The notes beneath the pieces are model-generated. The model was not told where the DNA came from, did no database searches, and worked only from the letters and a program-made list of their open reading frames with translations. Positions 37,843 through 46,603 of a stretch of DNA of 64,000 bases are shown here, piece by piece (position 1 is the first letter of the stretch; each line of letters begins with the position of its first letter). The stretch spans positions 248,001 to 312,000 of the forward strand of contig CAYYPL010000003.1 in NCBI GenBank assembly GCA_964473555.1, in the 5' to 3' direction. Source of the stretch: UBA11400 sp964473555 (GTDB lineage Bacteria; Bacteroidota; Rhodothermia; Balneolales; HLUCCA01). The position numbers were made by a program, and so were the translations under genes.

Positions 37843-38756
37843 GGTGGATCAAAAAACTACAGGAAGAAGTTCGTGCCAGTGTACGGATCATCGAGGTGGA
37901 AGAACGCTTCGACCTCCTGTTCAGCCGACCTCTCGGACTTTTTTTCGCAAAAATTGCATTTCGGCTGAATAGGACTCCAACCCAGGTTTCAGTCGCCAGT
38001 TTACTGACCGGTGTAATCGGGGGTGTGCTCTTTTTATGGCAAAATGATCCCATTTTTGCAGTATCCGGGGCTTTTTTGGTGCTTGTTGCAGGGATACTGG
38101 ACAGTAGTGATGGTCAGCTGGCCCGTATGACTCAAAGCAGTACCGAATTGGGGCGGATCATTGATGGGATAGTCGATAATCTGGTTTTTATATCGGTGTA
38201 TGTATGCTCAGCCTTTTACCTGGTCGATAGCTATGGCTGGATCGTTTCCTTTGGCATTGCTTCAGCAGCTGGATATGCCCATAGCCTGAAGTCTGCCGTT
38301 TATGAGTTTCATAAATCAGAGTACTTTTACTATGTAGGTAGGTATGAAACAAACCGCGTTCCTTATGCTGAGGAAGTCCGAAAAACGTATCCGAGAGATA
38401 CTTTTTTTCAGAAGTTTGTCTATCACAGTTACCTGGACTACTGCAGGAAACAGGAAAAAGATGCCTTTCGACCTCCCCCTGTACGTGAACAGTTGAAGGC
38501 ACTGGCATTCAACGATGAAACCCGTAATCAATTTTTATCCTTATACCAGCCACTGAACCAAAAAATGCTGTTTTGGTGGGCATGGACAGGTGGCAGCAAT
38601 ATTCAACGAAATGCGATGCTTATTGCCATTTTATTGGGCTATGTTGAAGTCTATTTTGTGTTGAACGGTCTTAGCCTGGCTGGACATTTCGCAGTTGGGA
38701 GACTCCAACAAAAAACAGATGATGAATTACTGAACACATTTATTACCGGTACATGA
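37839..38756 (+). CDS. CDP-alcohol phosphatidyltransferase / inositol-phosphotransferase
   Basis: 305 residues from the ATG at 37839, which overlaps the PLD-like stop by four bases (ATGA). The catalytic motif of the family is complete: LDSSDGQLAR then MTQSSTELGRIIDGIVDNL (D-x2-D-G-x2-A-R-x8-G-x3-D-x3-D) near residues 87-115, with several membrane segments. Its downstream partner is a CTP:inositol-1-phosphate cytidylyltransferase, so the donor is probably CDP-inositol rather than CDP-diacylglycerol. It would then transfer phosphoinositol to a lipid or another inositol phosphate. Confidence 0.88.
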   Translation: MRWIKKLQEEVRASVRIIEVEERFDLLFSRPLGLFFAKIAFRLNRTPTQVSVASLLTGVIGGVLFLWQNDPIFAVSGAFLVLVAGILDSSDGQLARMTQSSTELGRIIDGIVDNLVFISVYVCSAFYLVDSYGWIVSFGIASAAGYAHSLKSAVYEFHKSEYFYYVGRYETNRVPYAEEVRKTYPRDTFFQKFVYHSYLDYCRKQEKDAFRPPPVREQLKALAFNDETRNQFLSLYQPLNQKMLFWWAWTGGSNIQRNAMLIAILLGYVEVYFVLNGLSLAGHFAVGRLQQKTDDELLNTFITGT

Positions 38757-39511
38757 TGATTCGTACGGCATTGGTCCTTGCAGCGGGAAAAAACACTCGA
38801 TTTGACACCGGAATCCCAAAGAGTCTGCACCAGGTGGGTGAAACAACTCTGTTGGAAAGACATCTCCGACAATTCCATCGAATCGGCATCCATCAGGTAG
38901 CTGTTGTGACTGGATTTCGTGATCAGATGATCGCAGACCATGTCAATAAGTTGAGGGAAACGCTTGAGCACCCGGTCACCCTGATCCATAATCCCGAATT
39001 CGACAAGGCAAACGGACTTTCAATCCGTGTGGCCAGATCCTGGATTGAATCTATTTCAGCGTCTCACTTTGTGTGCACCATGTCTGATCATCTTTTTGCC
39101 GACTCATTTTATGATATTGCCCTAGACAAGTTCAGTGCACCACTTCCAAACTCCAACATACTTCACCTGCTTGTTGATAAGCCCGGCGATCACAACACAT
39201 ATATCGATCTGCATGATGTTACCCGGGTAGCTGTTCGGGTAAATGATTCCGGAGAACTGGACATTGTCAGGGTGTCAAAGTTGATGGAACCGTATCATTA
39301 CTTCGATACCGGATTTTTTATACTACATCATGATGTGTTTGATCATCTTGACCTGTGTGCATCTCAGCACAAAAACAGCATATCAGAGCTGGTTAATCAC
39401 CTGGCTGATCTGAACGAATCCGCGGCAATAGATGTGTCGGGTGTATATTGGAACGACGTGGATACACCCGATGACTTCAGAATGGTACAACGGCAGCTGG
39501 ATTTCCTCTGA
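38753..39511 (+). CDS. CTP:L-myo-inositol-1-phosphate cytidylyltransferase (IPCT-like)
   Basis: 252 residues; the start overlaps the preceding stop as ATGA. Starts with the nucleotidyltransferase motif LVLAAGKNTRF and continues with GIPKSLHQVGETTLLERHL. It has the IPCT-type signatures HNPEFDKANGLSIRVARSW, a CTMSDHLF metal region near 110, DTGFFILHHDVF and a C-terminal WNDVDTPDDF. These resemble the IPCT domain of thermophile di-myo-inositol-phosphate enzymes. It would make CDP-inositol from inositol-1-phosphate produced by the convergent Ino1 and feed the preceding CDP-alcohol phosphotransferase. Confidence 0.85.
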   Translation: MMIRTALVLAAGKNTRFDTGIPKSLHQVGETTLLERHLRQFHRIGIHQVAVVTGFRDQMIADHVNKLRETLEHPVTLIHNPEFDKANGLSIRVARSWIESISASHFVCTMSDHLFADSFYDIALDKFSAPLPNSNILHLLVDKPGDHNTYIDLHDVTRVAVRVNDSGELDIVRVSKLMEPYHYFDTGFFILHHDVFDHLDLCASQHKNSISELVNHLADLNESAAIDVSGVYWNDVDTPDDFRMVQRQLDFL

Positions 39512-39527
39512 ATCGAAACAGCATCCA

Positions 39528-40601
39528 TCACGCTAAAAAGGCGTTTAATCCATTTGTGACCTCAGTTTCAGTGATATTTACCGCGGGATGTTTGAATCCG
39601 AAACTTGAAACAGGCTGTATAGTCCCTTTCATACCACGGTCTTTAGCCACCTTCAGCATCCTGACAACATCGATCATGACTCCGGCACTGTTTGGAGAAT
39701 CCTGAACAGTCAATTTAAGTTCAAGTTCAAATGGAACATTCCCAAACTGATTTCCGTGAATATTGATATAGCAAATTTTCGTGTCTTTCAGATGTGGTAC
39801 AAAATCACTTGGACCAATACGTAAAGAGGGTTCTTTGGATGAGTTTTTCTCGTTGAACAAGGTTTTTACTGCACTTGTTTTCGATACTCTTTTCGAGGCC
39901 AGTCTTGATTCATCGATCATATTCTCGAAATCGGTATTCCCACCCACGTTCAACTGATACAGATTATCAATGGAAAATCCACGCTCAATGAGGTGTTCGA
40001 CCAGGAGACGGTTCAGGAAGGTGGCTCCAAATTGCGACTTGATGTCGTCTCCGGCACAGACCAAACCAGCCTGAGCAAATCGAGAGTCCCATTCGGGAGT
40101 TGAACAGATAAAAACAGGAATCGCATTGATGAATCCCACTCCGGCACTGATACAGGCATCCGCATAAAATTTAGCAGCGTTTTCGCTTCCGACCGGCAAA
40201 TAACAGATGGCAAAGTCAGCGTTTGTAGATTTCAGGTAGGACACCACATCCACTTCAGGCTGTGTGTCATCGTACTGAAACCGATCTTTCATGTGCGGAG
40301 CAACACCATCAAGTACGGGGCCCCTGACCACTGTAACTCCAGATTCAGCGAGACTTGCAAAGATTTCGGTACAATTTGGCTCAGACAAAAGCGCCTGTGA
40401 TAGGTCTTTACCGACCTTTCTTTGATCTACATCGATCGCTCCAACGATGGAGATATCAGATGGGTGATAGCCCCCGACCCGGGAGTGCATCAGCCCGTAT
40501 GTAACTAAATTATCTTTATAATATTCAATACCTTGCGCGAATGAAGAAGCGCAGTTTCCGACTCCGATCACCACCACTTTTATCTGTTTCTCGACATCCA
40601 T
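39528..40601 (-). CDS. ino1: Myo-inositol-1-phosphate synthase
   Basis: 357 residues, the compact actinobacterial/archaeal length rather than the 500-residue eukaryotic one. NAD-binding start VVVIGVGNCASSFAQG near residue 10, then VGAIDVDQRKVGKDL, QLNVGGNTDFENM near 219 and the catalytic-lysine region SKRVSKTSAVK near 235. It converts glucose-6-phosphate to inositol phosphate, the first step to inositol lipids or solutes. Convergent with the IPCT gene, only 16 bp between stops, which supplies its substrate partner. Confidence 0.95.
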   Translation of the reverse strand: MDVEKQIKVVVIGVGNCASSFAQGIEYYKDNLVTYGLMHSRVGGYHPSDISIVGAIDVDQRKVGKDLSQALLSEPNCTEIFASLAESGVTVVRGPVLDGVAPHMKDRFQYDDTQPEVDVVSYLKSTNADFAICYLPVGSENAAKFYADACISAGVGFINAIPVFICSTPEWDSRFAQAGLVCAGDDIKSQFGATFLNRLLVEHLIERGFSIDNLYQLNVGGNTDFENMIDESRLASKRVSKTSAVKTLFNEKNSSKEPSLRIGPSDFVPHLKDTKICYINIHGNQFGNVPFELELKLTVQDSPNSAGVMIDVVRMLKVAKDRGMKGTIQPVSSFGFKHPAVNITETEVTNGLNAFLA

Positions 40602-40717
40602 AGGATTTCACTTAATCGATGCTCGTTAAAATGACACGAATATTATCGCTATTACTACGTAATTGCAAAGAGTGAAATCAGGCCTCATACATGCTGTTGA
40701 ATCAATCTCTCGGCAGT

Positions 40718-40751
40718 AAAAAAAAAGGAACCGTGACAACATCACGGTTCC
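40718..40751 (-). terminator. Rho-independent terminator of ahcY
   Basis: Perfect 10-bp stem (GGAACCGTGA at 40727-40736 with TCACGGTTCC at 40742-40751) and a five-base loop. On the minus strand it is followed by a run of nine T residues. Directly downstream of ahcY. Confidence 0.88.
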
Positions 40752-40782
40752 CCATAACCATCAGAACAGGTGCGATTCTGAA

Positions 40783-42099
40783 TTAATATCGGTAGTATTC
40801 AGGTTTGTAAGGACCCTCAACCTGTACTCCAATATACGTAGCCTGATCAGGGGTCAACTCTTCGAGTTCAACTCCGATTTTGGCCAGGTGCAGGCGGGCA
40901 ACTTGCTCGTCGAGATGTTTTGGAAGGGTGTACACATTGTTATCGTAGTTTTCACCGTTTTTCCAAAGTTCGATCTGCGCCAGTGTCTGGTTTGTGAAGC
41001 TGTTTGACATCACAAAACTTGGGTGACCGGTAGCACAACCGAGGTTAACCAAACGACCTTCGGCAAGCAAGATCACATCATGACCATCAACCGTGTACTT
41101 GTCCACTTGTGGTTTGATGTTTACCTGTGTGTGACCAAAATTGGATTTCAACCACTTCACATCGATCTCGTTATCAAAGTGACCGATATTGGCCACAATC
41201 ACTTTGTCCTTCATGTTACGGAAATGCTCGCCACGGATGATGTCTTTGTTCCCGGTAGCGGTGACCACGATATCGGCTTCCGCTACTGCTTTGGACATAG
41301 GCTTGACCTCGAATCCGTCCATAGCAGCCTGAAGAGCGCAAATCGGATCGATTTCGGTCACGATGACTCGTGCACCTGCACCCTGCAGGGAGGCAGCAGA
41401 TCCTTTACCTACATCGCCATATCCTGCAACAACGGCAACCTTGCCAGCGATCATGACATCGGTAGCGCGACGGATGGCATCTACGCAGGACTCCTTGCAT
41501 CCGTATTTGTTATCAAACTTCGATTTGGTAACTGAATCGTTCACATTGATGGCCGGCATTGGAAGGGTTCCTTTTTTGACCCGATCGTACAGGCGAAGAA
41601 CGCCAGTTGTGGTCTCTTCAGAGATCCCTTTAACCGTGCGGGCGATTTCAGGGTATTTATCCAGAACGATGTTTGTGAGGTCACCACCATCATCCAGAAT
41701 CATATTCAATGGACGATCTTCACTGCCAAAGAATAGCGTTTGCTCAACACACCAGTCGTACTCTTCTTCCGACATTCCTTTCCAGGCAAAAACGGGGATA
41801 CCAGCGGCAGCAATGGCAGCGGCAGCATGGTCCTGGGTTGAAAAGATATTACAGGATGACCAGCGTACTTCAGCACCGAGTTCAACCAATGTTTCGATCA
41901 GAACAGCAGTCTGGATGGTCATGTGAAGGCAACCTGCGATACGGGCACCAGTCAGAGGCTTCTCTTTGCCATATTGCTCACGAAGAGCGATCAATCCAGG
42001 CATTTCGGCCTCGGCAAGTTCAATTTCTTTACGTCCCCAGTCAGCAAGACTGATGTCTTTAACTTTGTAGTCTAAAATCTCTTCAGTAGTTGTAATCAT
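40783..42099 (-). CDS. ahcY: S-adenosylhomocysteinase
   Basis: 438 residues. Signatures: CNIFSTQDHAAAAIAAAG near 85, the NDSVTKSKFDNKYGC substrate loop near 190 and the NAD-binding GYGDVGKGSAASLQGAGA near 225, ending in the KPEYYRY tail. It splits S-adenosylhomocysteine to adenosine and homocysteine, removing the inhibitor left by methyltransferases. Monocistronic by its terminator. No riboswitch-like leader is apparent in the 58 bp to the next gene. Confidence 0.98.
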   Translation of the reverse strand: MITTTEEILDYKVKDISLADWGRKEIELAEAEMPGLIALREQYGKEKPLTGARIAGCLHMTIQTAVLIETLVELGAEVRWSSCNIFSTQDHAAAAIAAAGIPVFAWKGMSEEEYDWCVEQTLFFGSEDRPLNMILDDGGDLTNIVLDKYPEIARTVKGISEETTTGVLRLYDRVKKGTLPMPAINVNDSVTKSKFDNKYGCKESCVDAIRRATDVMIAGKVAVVAGYGDVGKGSAASLQGAGARVIVTEIDPICALQAAMDGFEVKPMSKAVAEADIVVTATGNKDIIRGEHFRNMKDKVIVANIGHFDNEIDVKWLKSNFGHTQVNIKPQVDKYTVDGHDVILLAEGRLVNLGCATGHPSFVMSNSFTNQTLAQIELWKNGENYDNNVYTLPKHLDEQVARLHLAKIGVELEELTPDQATYIGVQVEGPYKPEYYRY

Positions 42100-42157
42100 A
42101 GGTAGTTTTTAGTGTAATAAAAATAGTGTGTTAAAATAGAGTGTTTCCCAGAGAAAT

Positions 42158-42712
42158 TCAATTTAAAGTGGCAGAACCATACGCTTTTTGTATAATTTCG
42201 ACAATCTTGGCGTAATCGCGCTGATGTCCACCGGTGCCAAGTTCCGTACTGATGTAGTTGCCATCGGGACCGATAAAAACCTTGTAGGGGATGCCGGTGA
42301 TTTCCAGTTTGGTTGCAACTTCAGTGTCGTCGACAACAAACACGAAAGGAAATCCGTTCTCTTCGCGGAATTTTATCACATCTTCGGGTGTATCGCTCCA
42401 TCCCGGAGAAACCGCCAACACGACGAATTGGTCAGGATAGTCTTCAATAACTTGCTTGAAGGTGGGCATAGCCTGCAGACAAGGCACACACCAGGTTTCC
42501 CAGAAATCAACGAGGACTACCTTGCCTTCAAAGTCGGATACATGGATACGCTCATCACTATCCAGCGCTTTGAAAGAAGCCGACTCAATGGTTGAAGTAT
42601 AATCTGAGGGTTGTTTATCGGCCGATCCACCGCAAGCGTGAAAACACAGCACTCCGGCCAGTAAAATAACTGCCAGAATGGATCTTGGATACGTTTTAAG
42701 AAATGAATTCAT
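42158..42712 (-). CDS. TlpA-like thioredoxin-fold lipoprotein
   Basis: 184 residues with a lipoprotein signal (LLAGVLCFHAC, Cys about 27). The thioredoxin fold includes VVLVDFWETWCVPCLQAM near residue 70 with the CxxC redox site. Such periplasmic or membrane-tethered thiol-disulfide reductases support cytochrome c maturation or general reduction of exported proteins. Upstream on this strand lies the large heptamer region. Confidence 0.9.
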   Translation of the reverse strand: MNSFLKTYPRSILAVILLAGVLCFHACGGSADKQPSDYTSTIESASFKALDSDERIHVSDFEGKVVLVDFWETWCVPCLQAMPTFKQVIEDYPDQFVVLAVSPGWSDTPEDVIKFREENGFPFVFVVDDTEVATKLEITGIPYKVFIGPDGNYISTELGTGGHQRDYAKIVEIIQKAYGSATLN

Positions 42713-42791
42713 TTTAGATAGGATTCGTAAACATACATGGATGGCAAGATAACGAAAATTGACGAGGAATAGTGCCAGTTAGAGTTTCTGT

Positions 42792-42897
42792 TACACAGTA
42801 CACAGTACACAGTAAACAGTACACAGTACACAGTACACAGTACACAGTACGCAGGATACAGTACACAGTGCACAGTACACAGTGCGCAGTACACAGG
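42792..42897. repeat. ACAGNNN-family heptamer array (about 15 units)
   Basis: ACAGTAC units with ACAGTAA, ACAGTGC and similar variants, all in one phase of 7 bp. The 516-bp gap 42713-43228 contains no gene: it holds this array, a GAYGAGN block at 42910-42933, a reverse-oriented CTGTNNN array, a hairpin and a short GNAGTRG array. Confidence 0.92.
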
Positions 42898-42909
42898 GTT
42901 TTGAATAGA

Positions 42910-42933
42910 GATGAGTGACGAGCGACGAGGGAT
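42910..42933. repeat. GAYGAGN-family heptamer block
   Basis: GATGAGT, GACGAGC, GACGAGG in tandem. Confidence 0.7.
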
Positions 42934-43017
42934 TCCCGGTTAACCTGATACAGGGTCGTATACTGATATAGGCTCATTCCATATTTTTTTGTCAGCCTAA
43001 ATCAGGAACAGACCACC

Positions 43018-43110
43018 GTTCTCTGTTTTCTGTACTCTGTCCTCTGTTTTCTGTCCTCTGTACTCTGTTTTCTGTCCTCTGTACTCTGTTTTCTGTTTTC
43101 GCAAAGCGAA
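43018..43110. repeat. CTGTNNN heptamer array (11 units) ending in a hairpin
   Basis: CTGTTTT, CTGTACT and CTGTCCT units; two copies of a 21-bp higher-order block (CCT, ACT, TTT tails) are visible. It ends in a TTCGC-AAA-GCGAA hairpin (43098-43110) followed by the 25-bp motif shared in reverse with 22146-22170. Confidence 0.9.
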
Positions 43111-43148
43111 TGAATAGCAACTTCCGGATTGATTCACTCGGAATTAAA

Positions 43149-43173
43149 CCACTCCCCACTCCCCACTCCCCCC
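43149..43173. repeat. GNAGTRG-family heptamer array (CCCCACT units)
   Basis: Three units of CCCCACT (AGTGGGG) just downstream of the TPR-HTH regulator stop. Confidence 0.8.
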
Positions 43174-43228
43174 ATGTACTACAGTCTTCCTGTAATCAAT
43201 ACTTCGTTTTCCTTGATGTTACCGCTGA

Positions 43229-44881
43229 TTAAAATCGGCACAGGAAATCATTTAATGATTCGTCCCCGTTGGTCAATCCAAGTTTTTTACGAAGTCGGGT
43301 CTTGGCCATGTTCAAGGTTGGAATGGTTTGTCCGGTGATGGATGCGATTTCCTTGTTGTTCAGATTTAAGCGGACAAATGCGCAGATCCGTTTTTCATTC
43401 AGGCTAAGACTCGGGAATTCCCTGGTCAGGTTGGTGTAAAAGTCCTGATGCAGATTCAAAAAGGATGACTCGAACTCATTGAACAGGTCGTCTTCCTGAG
43501 AGGATTTCAAATCATTGATCACGCCACGAATCAACTCATGTTGTTCACCACTGAAACGGTTACGATAAGCGATCAGTTTGTCCACCACCTCTTTAATCAG
43601 TTGGTTTTGCTTGGCCGAGTTAACCAGGTTCACGGCGATTTTTTTCTCTTTCTCTTCCAGTTGGGTTTCGAGCAACCTGGATTCCATTTCAATTTTCTCG
43701 ATTTGCTGCTTTTTACTTAATGACTCAACATTCAATCTGTCAGCCATTTTTTTATTTCTTAGTGAAAAAAACACGGCTCCAGCCAGACCTATGACCAGAC
43801 TTAAAAACAGTAATACATAGATTTTTCTTTGTTTGTTTAACTCCTGAGCCAATGATGCTTCTCTGCTTTCAAACTCAGCGCGCAACTCTTCGGCAAGTAG
43901 CACATTTTTTGTCTTATAGACATCCAGGTTCCTTTGAGCTTCCTTACTTACCTGTAGGAAGTATACCGTAGAATCGGCGTTGGTTGATTGCTGATACAAT
44001 TCAGCAAGTTGATTCGAGGATATGAGGGAAATAACCAGCGCTTCTATAGAACTGGCCAATTCATAGGATTGACGGAAATAGTACAGACTTTTTGCCCGAT
44101 CTCCACTTGCTGAATACAATTCACCAAGATTCTTGTACGTCGTCGCAATCCCAATCTGATCATTTTGATCCCTACTGAAGCTCAGCGACTTCATAAAAGC
44201 CTGCTCTGCCAGATCATATTTACCCGTTTTTTGATGTATCTCGCCCAGGTTATTATTCAGCAGTGAGAAATTCAGATTTTTGGGATCGTTAGCTTCCAGC
44301 AGTTCAATGCCACGATTCAGAATCTGATACGCGGACTCAATTTCATTCTGCTCCCTGTAAATAATCCCAAGATTATTGTAAATGGAGGAGAGGCTTAAGT
44401 AGTTGGGTTCTTTACCAGAATTGATTTGGGCCAATGCGCGTTCAAACTTGGATTCGGCTTTCTCAAATTCATGCAAAAAAAGATACACCGCGCCTAACCC
44501 AATGTAGGTATCCAGAAAATCGATTTCCTGATAGTTAGATTGAGTATTTATGACTTCCAGACTTTTCAGAAAATTGTCGGCGGCCAGATCCATCAGTCCA
44601 AGATTAAAGAAAATACGTCCGATCTGGTTGTGATATTTGACGATCAGTGTAGGAGTAGAAATGGAATCTTTGTATTCAAATGCAGTCTGTGCAAATTCCA
44701 GAGCTTTTTGTGGATTATTGTTCAGATATGACCGGGAGGAATCCAACAGGGAGGCATAACGGACATCAGCGTGATTTGAAAGATTCTGTGTTTTGATTTC
44801 CTGACTTAGACCAAGATTTGGCTGTGCCCAAAAAATTACACTTAAAAAAAACAGTACAAGAAACGAACGTGACATACTCAA
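43229..44881 (-). CDS. TPR-repeat membrane sensor with C-terminal LuxR-type HTH
   Basis: 550 residues: signal peptide (to about 27), a run of tetratricopeptide repeats (about 40-330), a membrane segment near 350-372 (LFLSLVIGLAGAVFFSL), a coiled coil (about 375-440) and an HTH region with LSLNEKRICAFVRLNLNNKEIASITG near 490-515. This TPR-TM-HTH layout is widespread in Bacteroidota-type regulators, with the DNA-binding part in the cytoplasm. Its target and signal are unknown. It is flanked downstream by the heptamer-rich gap. Confidence 0.82.
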   Translation of the reverse strand: MSMSRSFLVLFFLSVIFWAQPNLGLSQEIKTQNLSNHADVRYASLLDSSRSYLNNNPQKALEFAQTAFEYKDSISTPTLIVKYHNQIGRIFFNLGLMDLAADNFLKSLEVINTQSNYQEIDFLDTYIGLGAVYLFLHEFEKAESKFERALAQINSGKEPNYLSLSSIYNNLGIIYREQNEIESAYQILNRGIELLEANDPKNLNFSLLNNNLGEIHQKTGKYDLAEQAFMKSLSFSRDQNDQIGIATTYKNLGELYSASGDRAKSLYYFRQSYELASSIEALVISLISSNQLAELYQQSTNADSTVYFLQVSKEAQRNLDVYKTKNVLLAEELRAEFESREASLAQELNKQRKIYVLLFLSLVIGLAGAVFFSLRNKKMADRLNVESLSKKQQIEKIEMESRLLETQLEEKEKKIAVNLVNSAKQNQLIKEVVDKLIAYRNRFSGEQHELIRGVINDLKSSQEDDLFNEFESSFLNLHQDFYTNLTREFPSLSLNEKRICAFVRLNLNNKEIASITGQTIPTLNMAKTRLRKKLGLTNGDESLNDFLCRF

Positions 44882-45040
44882 AAACGGATTATTGGAAAAA
44901 TCTGGCTCATCGACACTTTAATAAACTGTTACCTAGTGCTGCATGGTACACTAAACGGCACAAAAATATCAATTAAATGAATAAATTCAATGTGTTAGTT
45001 AATAATTTTAACTACTTGAAAATTCGTATCAATGCATCTT

Positions 45041-45904
45041 TTAATCCTTGATACACCGTACCGAATTGCCACCGGCACGATTGTAGCTAAATATACTGGC
45101 CGCTTCGCTGAAAATACCAAGACCTCGTGAAAATGAACCTTCTGTGGAGCTCGACCAGTAATACGCGAATAGGTGTACATCGAAGAGTGTTCCGGCACTG
45201 AAATTCCGGCGACCTGCAGATGGTAGTTTAAGCACGGATGCAAAAGCTCCTTCTACATCGTTGCTGGTCCAGCTCTGTCGTTCAGCCTCCCACTCTGCTT
45301 GCGTGGGAATCCGGAATCCGGGTGGACATGGATTGTTTACCCCGTCGACTCCTTGCCAAAGTGCCCCATTTTGTGGGCTCCTCCAGTCGAAGGGAGTGTT
45401 GGGAGCCAGGATAAAATTCGTGATCCTGGGGCGGTCGGAGTCGCTGAGGGTCATCACCATACCAGAGTTCCGGTTCTGATGCTGATCAGCCTCTCTCCCC
45501 CATTGGAACAAGTCCCCATAAGCCAGAGAATCGGTTCTGGAAGTGGCCACCCGCACAGCTCCCAGATTTCTGTCCATCCAGGTTTGTCCGGTAGCAGGAT
45601 TAAAAACAACTGGGACCTCCACAGGCTGAAACAGCGCAACGATCCGGGTGTCCTTAGTGATTTCAACAACCATTGGATTCCCCGACTCGGTCACATCCCC
45701 ATCCCAGCGCAGAAATTCCCAGCCTTGAGTTGGCCTGGCACTGACCTGAATCACATCACCCTGGGAAAATGGTCCCGATGACGGACTAATCGTTCCGCCC
45801 TCAGGTGGTAAAGCTGTAGTGATAAGATTGTACACAGGCACATTCTCCGTCCCACACGAGAAAAGAAGACTTATCGATACTAGTAAGTATGTTAGATTTT
45901 TCAT
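45041..45904 (-). CDS. FISUMP-domain lipoprotein
   Basis: 287 residues from the ATG at 45904, with a lipoprotein signal (LLVSISLLFSC). Residues about 35-110 look like a divergent InlB B-repeat or BIg-type domain (GWEFLRWDGDVTESGNPM). The C-terminal 170 residues are a FISUMP-type domain (QTWMDRNLGAVRVAT, FRIPTQAEWEAE and a final NSVRCIKD). These are surface or extracellular proteins of unknown role in Bacteroidota and Fibrobacteres. Frame extension to 45943 was rejected for lack of a signal peptide at that start. Confidence 0.82.
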   Translation of the reverse strand: MKNLTYLLVSISLLFSCGTENVPVYNLITTALPPEGGTISPSSGPFSQGDVIQVSARPTQGWEFLRWDGDVTESGNPMVVEITKDTRIVALFQPVEVPVVFNPATGQTWMDRNLGAVRVATSRTDSLAYGDLFQWGREADQHQNRNSGMVMTLSDSDRPRITNFILAPNTPFDWRSPQNGALWQGVDGVNNPCPPGFRIPTQAEWEAERQSWTSNDVEGAFASVLKLPSAGRRNFSAGTLFDVHLFAYYWSSSTEGSFSRGLGIFSEAASIFSYNRAGGNSVRCIKD

Positions 45905-46056
45905 GTTGATCTGAGATGGCGAATGAAAGTGAACTATCCTCACTTCAATCCTGCTGCCAGAACAAAGAAATAGTTACCTACGTTTCGTACTCAAAAAATA
46001 GGCAGGAGCATCTAATCGCATCCCAGAATTTGGTGCGCAGGAAGCCAAGCACCACA

Positions 46057-46326
46057 TTATCTTTTACTGATTTTATTCATCGAAATGGCCCTTTGCTGAT
46101 CGCTTTTAAATCGATTGATCTCAGGATTGCGTTTTTTGGCATGTTTTTGACTGGTACCACGATTCACTCTCTTCCTCCACAAGTTGAAGCTACTGCGTTT
46201 CAACTCTCTTCTCATCAGTGCAATCACATCTGACTCTGAAAATCCAAATTGTAATTTGATCGCTTCAAACGGAGTTCTGTCCTCCCAAGCCATTTCAATG
46301 ATCCGGTCAACATCTAATTCATTCAT
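46057..46326 (-). CDS. DUF2805 (TIGR03643) family protein
   Basis: About 90 residues from the ATG at 46326 (MNELDVDRIIEMAWEDRTP); an upstream ATG at 46353 adds nine residues. The core motif EDRTPFEAIKLQFGFSESDVIALMRRELK is characteristic, ending in a basic tail. It is a small helical protein of unknown function in marine Bacteroidota and Gammaproteobacteria. It lies directly outside the left end of the integrated element. Confidence 0.85.
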   Translation of the reverse strand: MNELDVDRIIEMAWEDRTPFEAIKLQFGFSESDVIALMRRELKRSSFNLWRKRVNRGTSQKHAKKRNPEINRFKSDQQRAISMNKISKR

Positions 46327-46405
46327 ATAATCACGATGAAAGTTGGTACCCATAGAAACAAAAAAATCCGTAACCCATTATGATGAAATAGATTACGGAT
46401 TTGTA

Positions 46406-46454
46406 TCGTACACCCGTAGGGATTCGAACCCCAAACCTTCTGATCCGTAGTCAG
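46406..46454. repeat. attL, left 49-bp direct repeat
   Basis: Identical to 52277-52325; the flanking bases differ on both sides. Contains the tRNA T arm and most of the anticodon arm in reverse orientation. Confidence 0.92.
46409..46454 (-). pseudogene. tRNA-Arg(ACG) 3' fragment left by integration
   Basis: Matches the last 46 positions of the intact tRNA at 52280-52353 (anticodon loop through discriminator). The 5' half is absent, so it is non-functional. It marks the original position of the host tRNA 3' end. Confidence 0.85.
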
Positions 46455-46573
46455 TAGGTTTAAGTAAATTTCATTTTTCATACTTATTAAAATTATTACG
46501 TTTAGTGTTGTTTTAAGGGGGTTATTGTATTACATTTAATTTCAGTGAGTACATTTATATTAACAGAACACAG

Positions 46574-46593
46574 TACCCCACCGGTACCCCAAA
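46574..46593 (+). other. Possible integrase arm-type site, left
   Basis: TACCCCACCGGTACCCCAAA, with TACCCC twice, 11 bp upstream of the integrase start. A one-mismatch copy lies near the other end at 52177-52196. Confidence 0.45.
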
Positions 46594-46603
46594 ACGTAAA
46601 TAA

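Noticed and set aside
42100..42157. SAH riboswitch before ahcY
   Set aside because: The leader is short with no matching stem-loop arrangement.
42709..42977. Cysteine-rich frames across the ACAGNNN array
   Set aside because: The peptides are a by-product of translating a 7-bp repeat in three frames; there is no start context or conserved motif.
42792..43110. Possible CRISPR array
   Set aside because: The period is 7 bp without spacers of 30-40 bp; no cas genes anywhere in the window.
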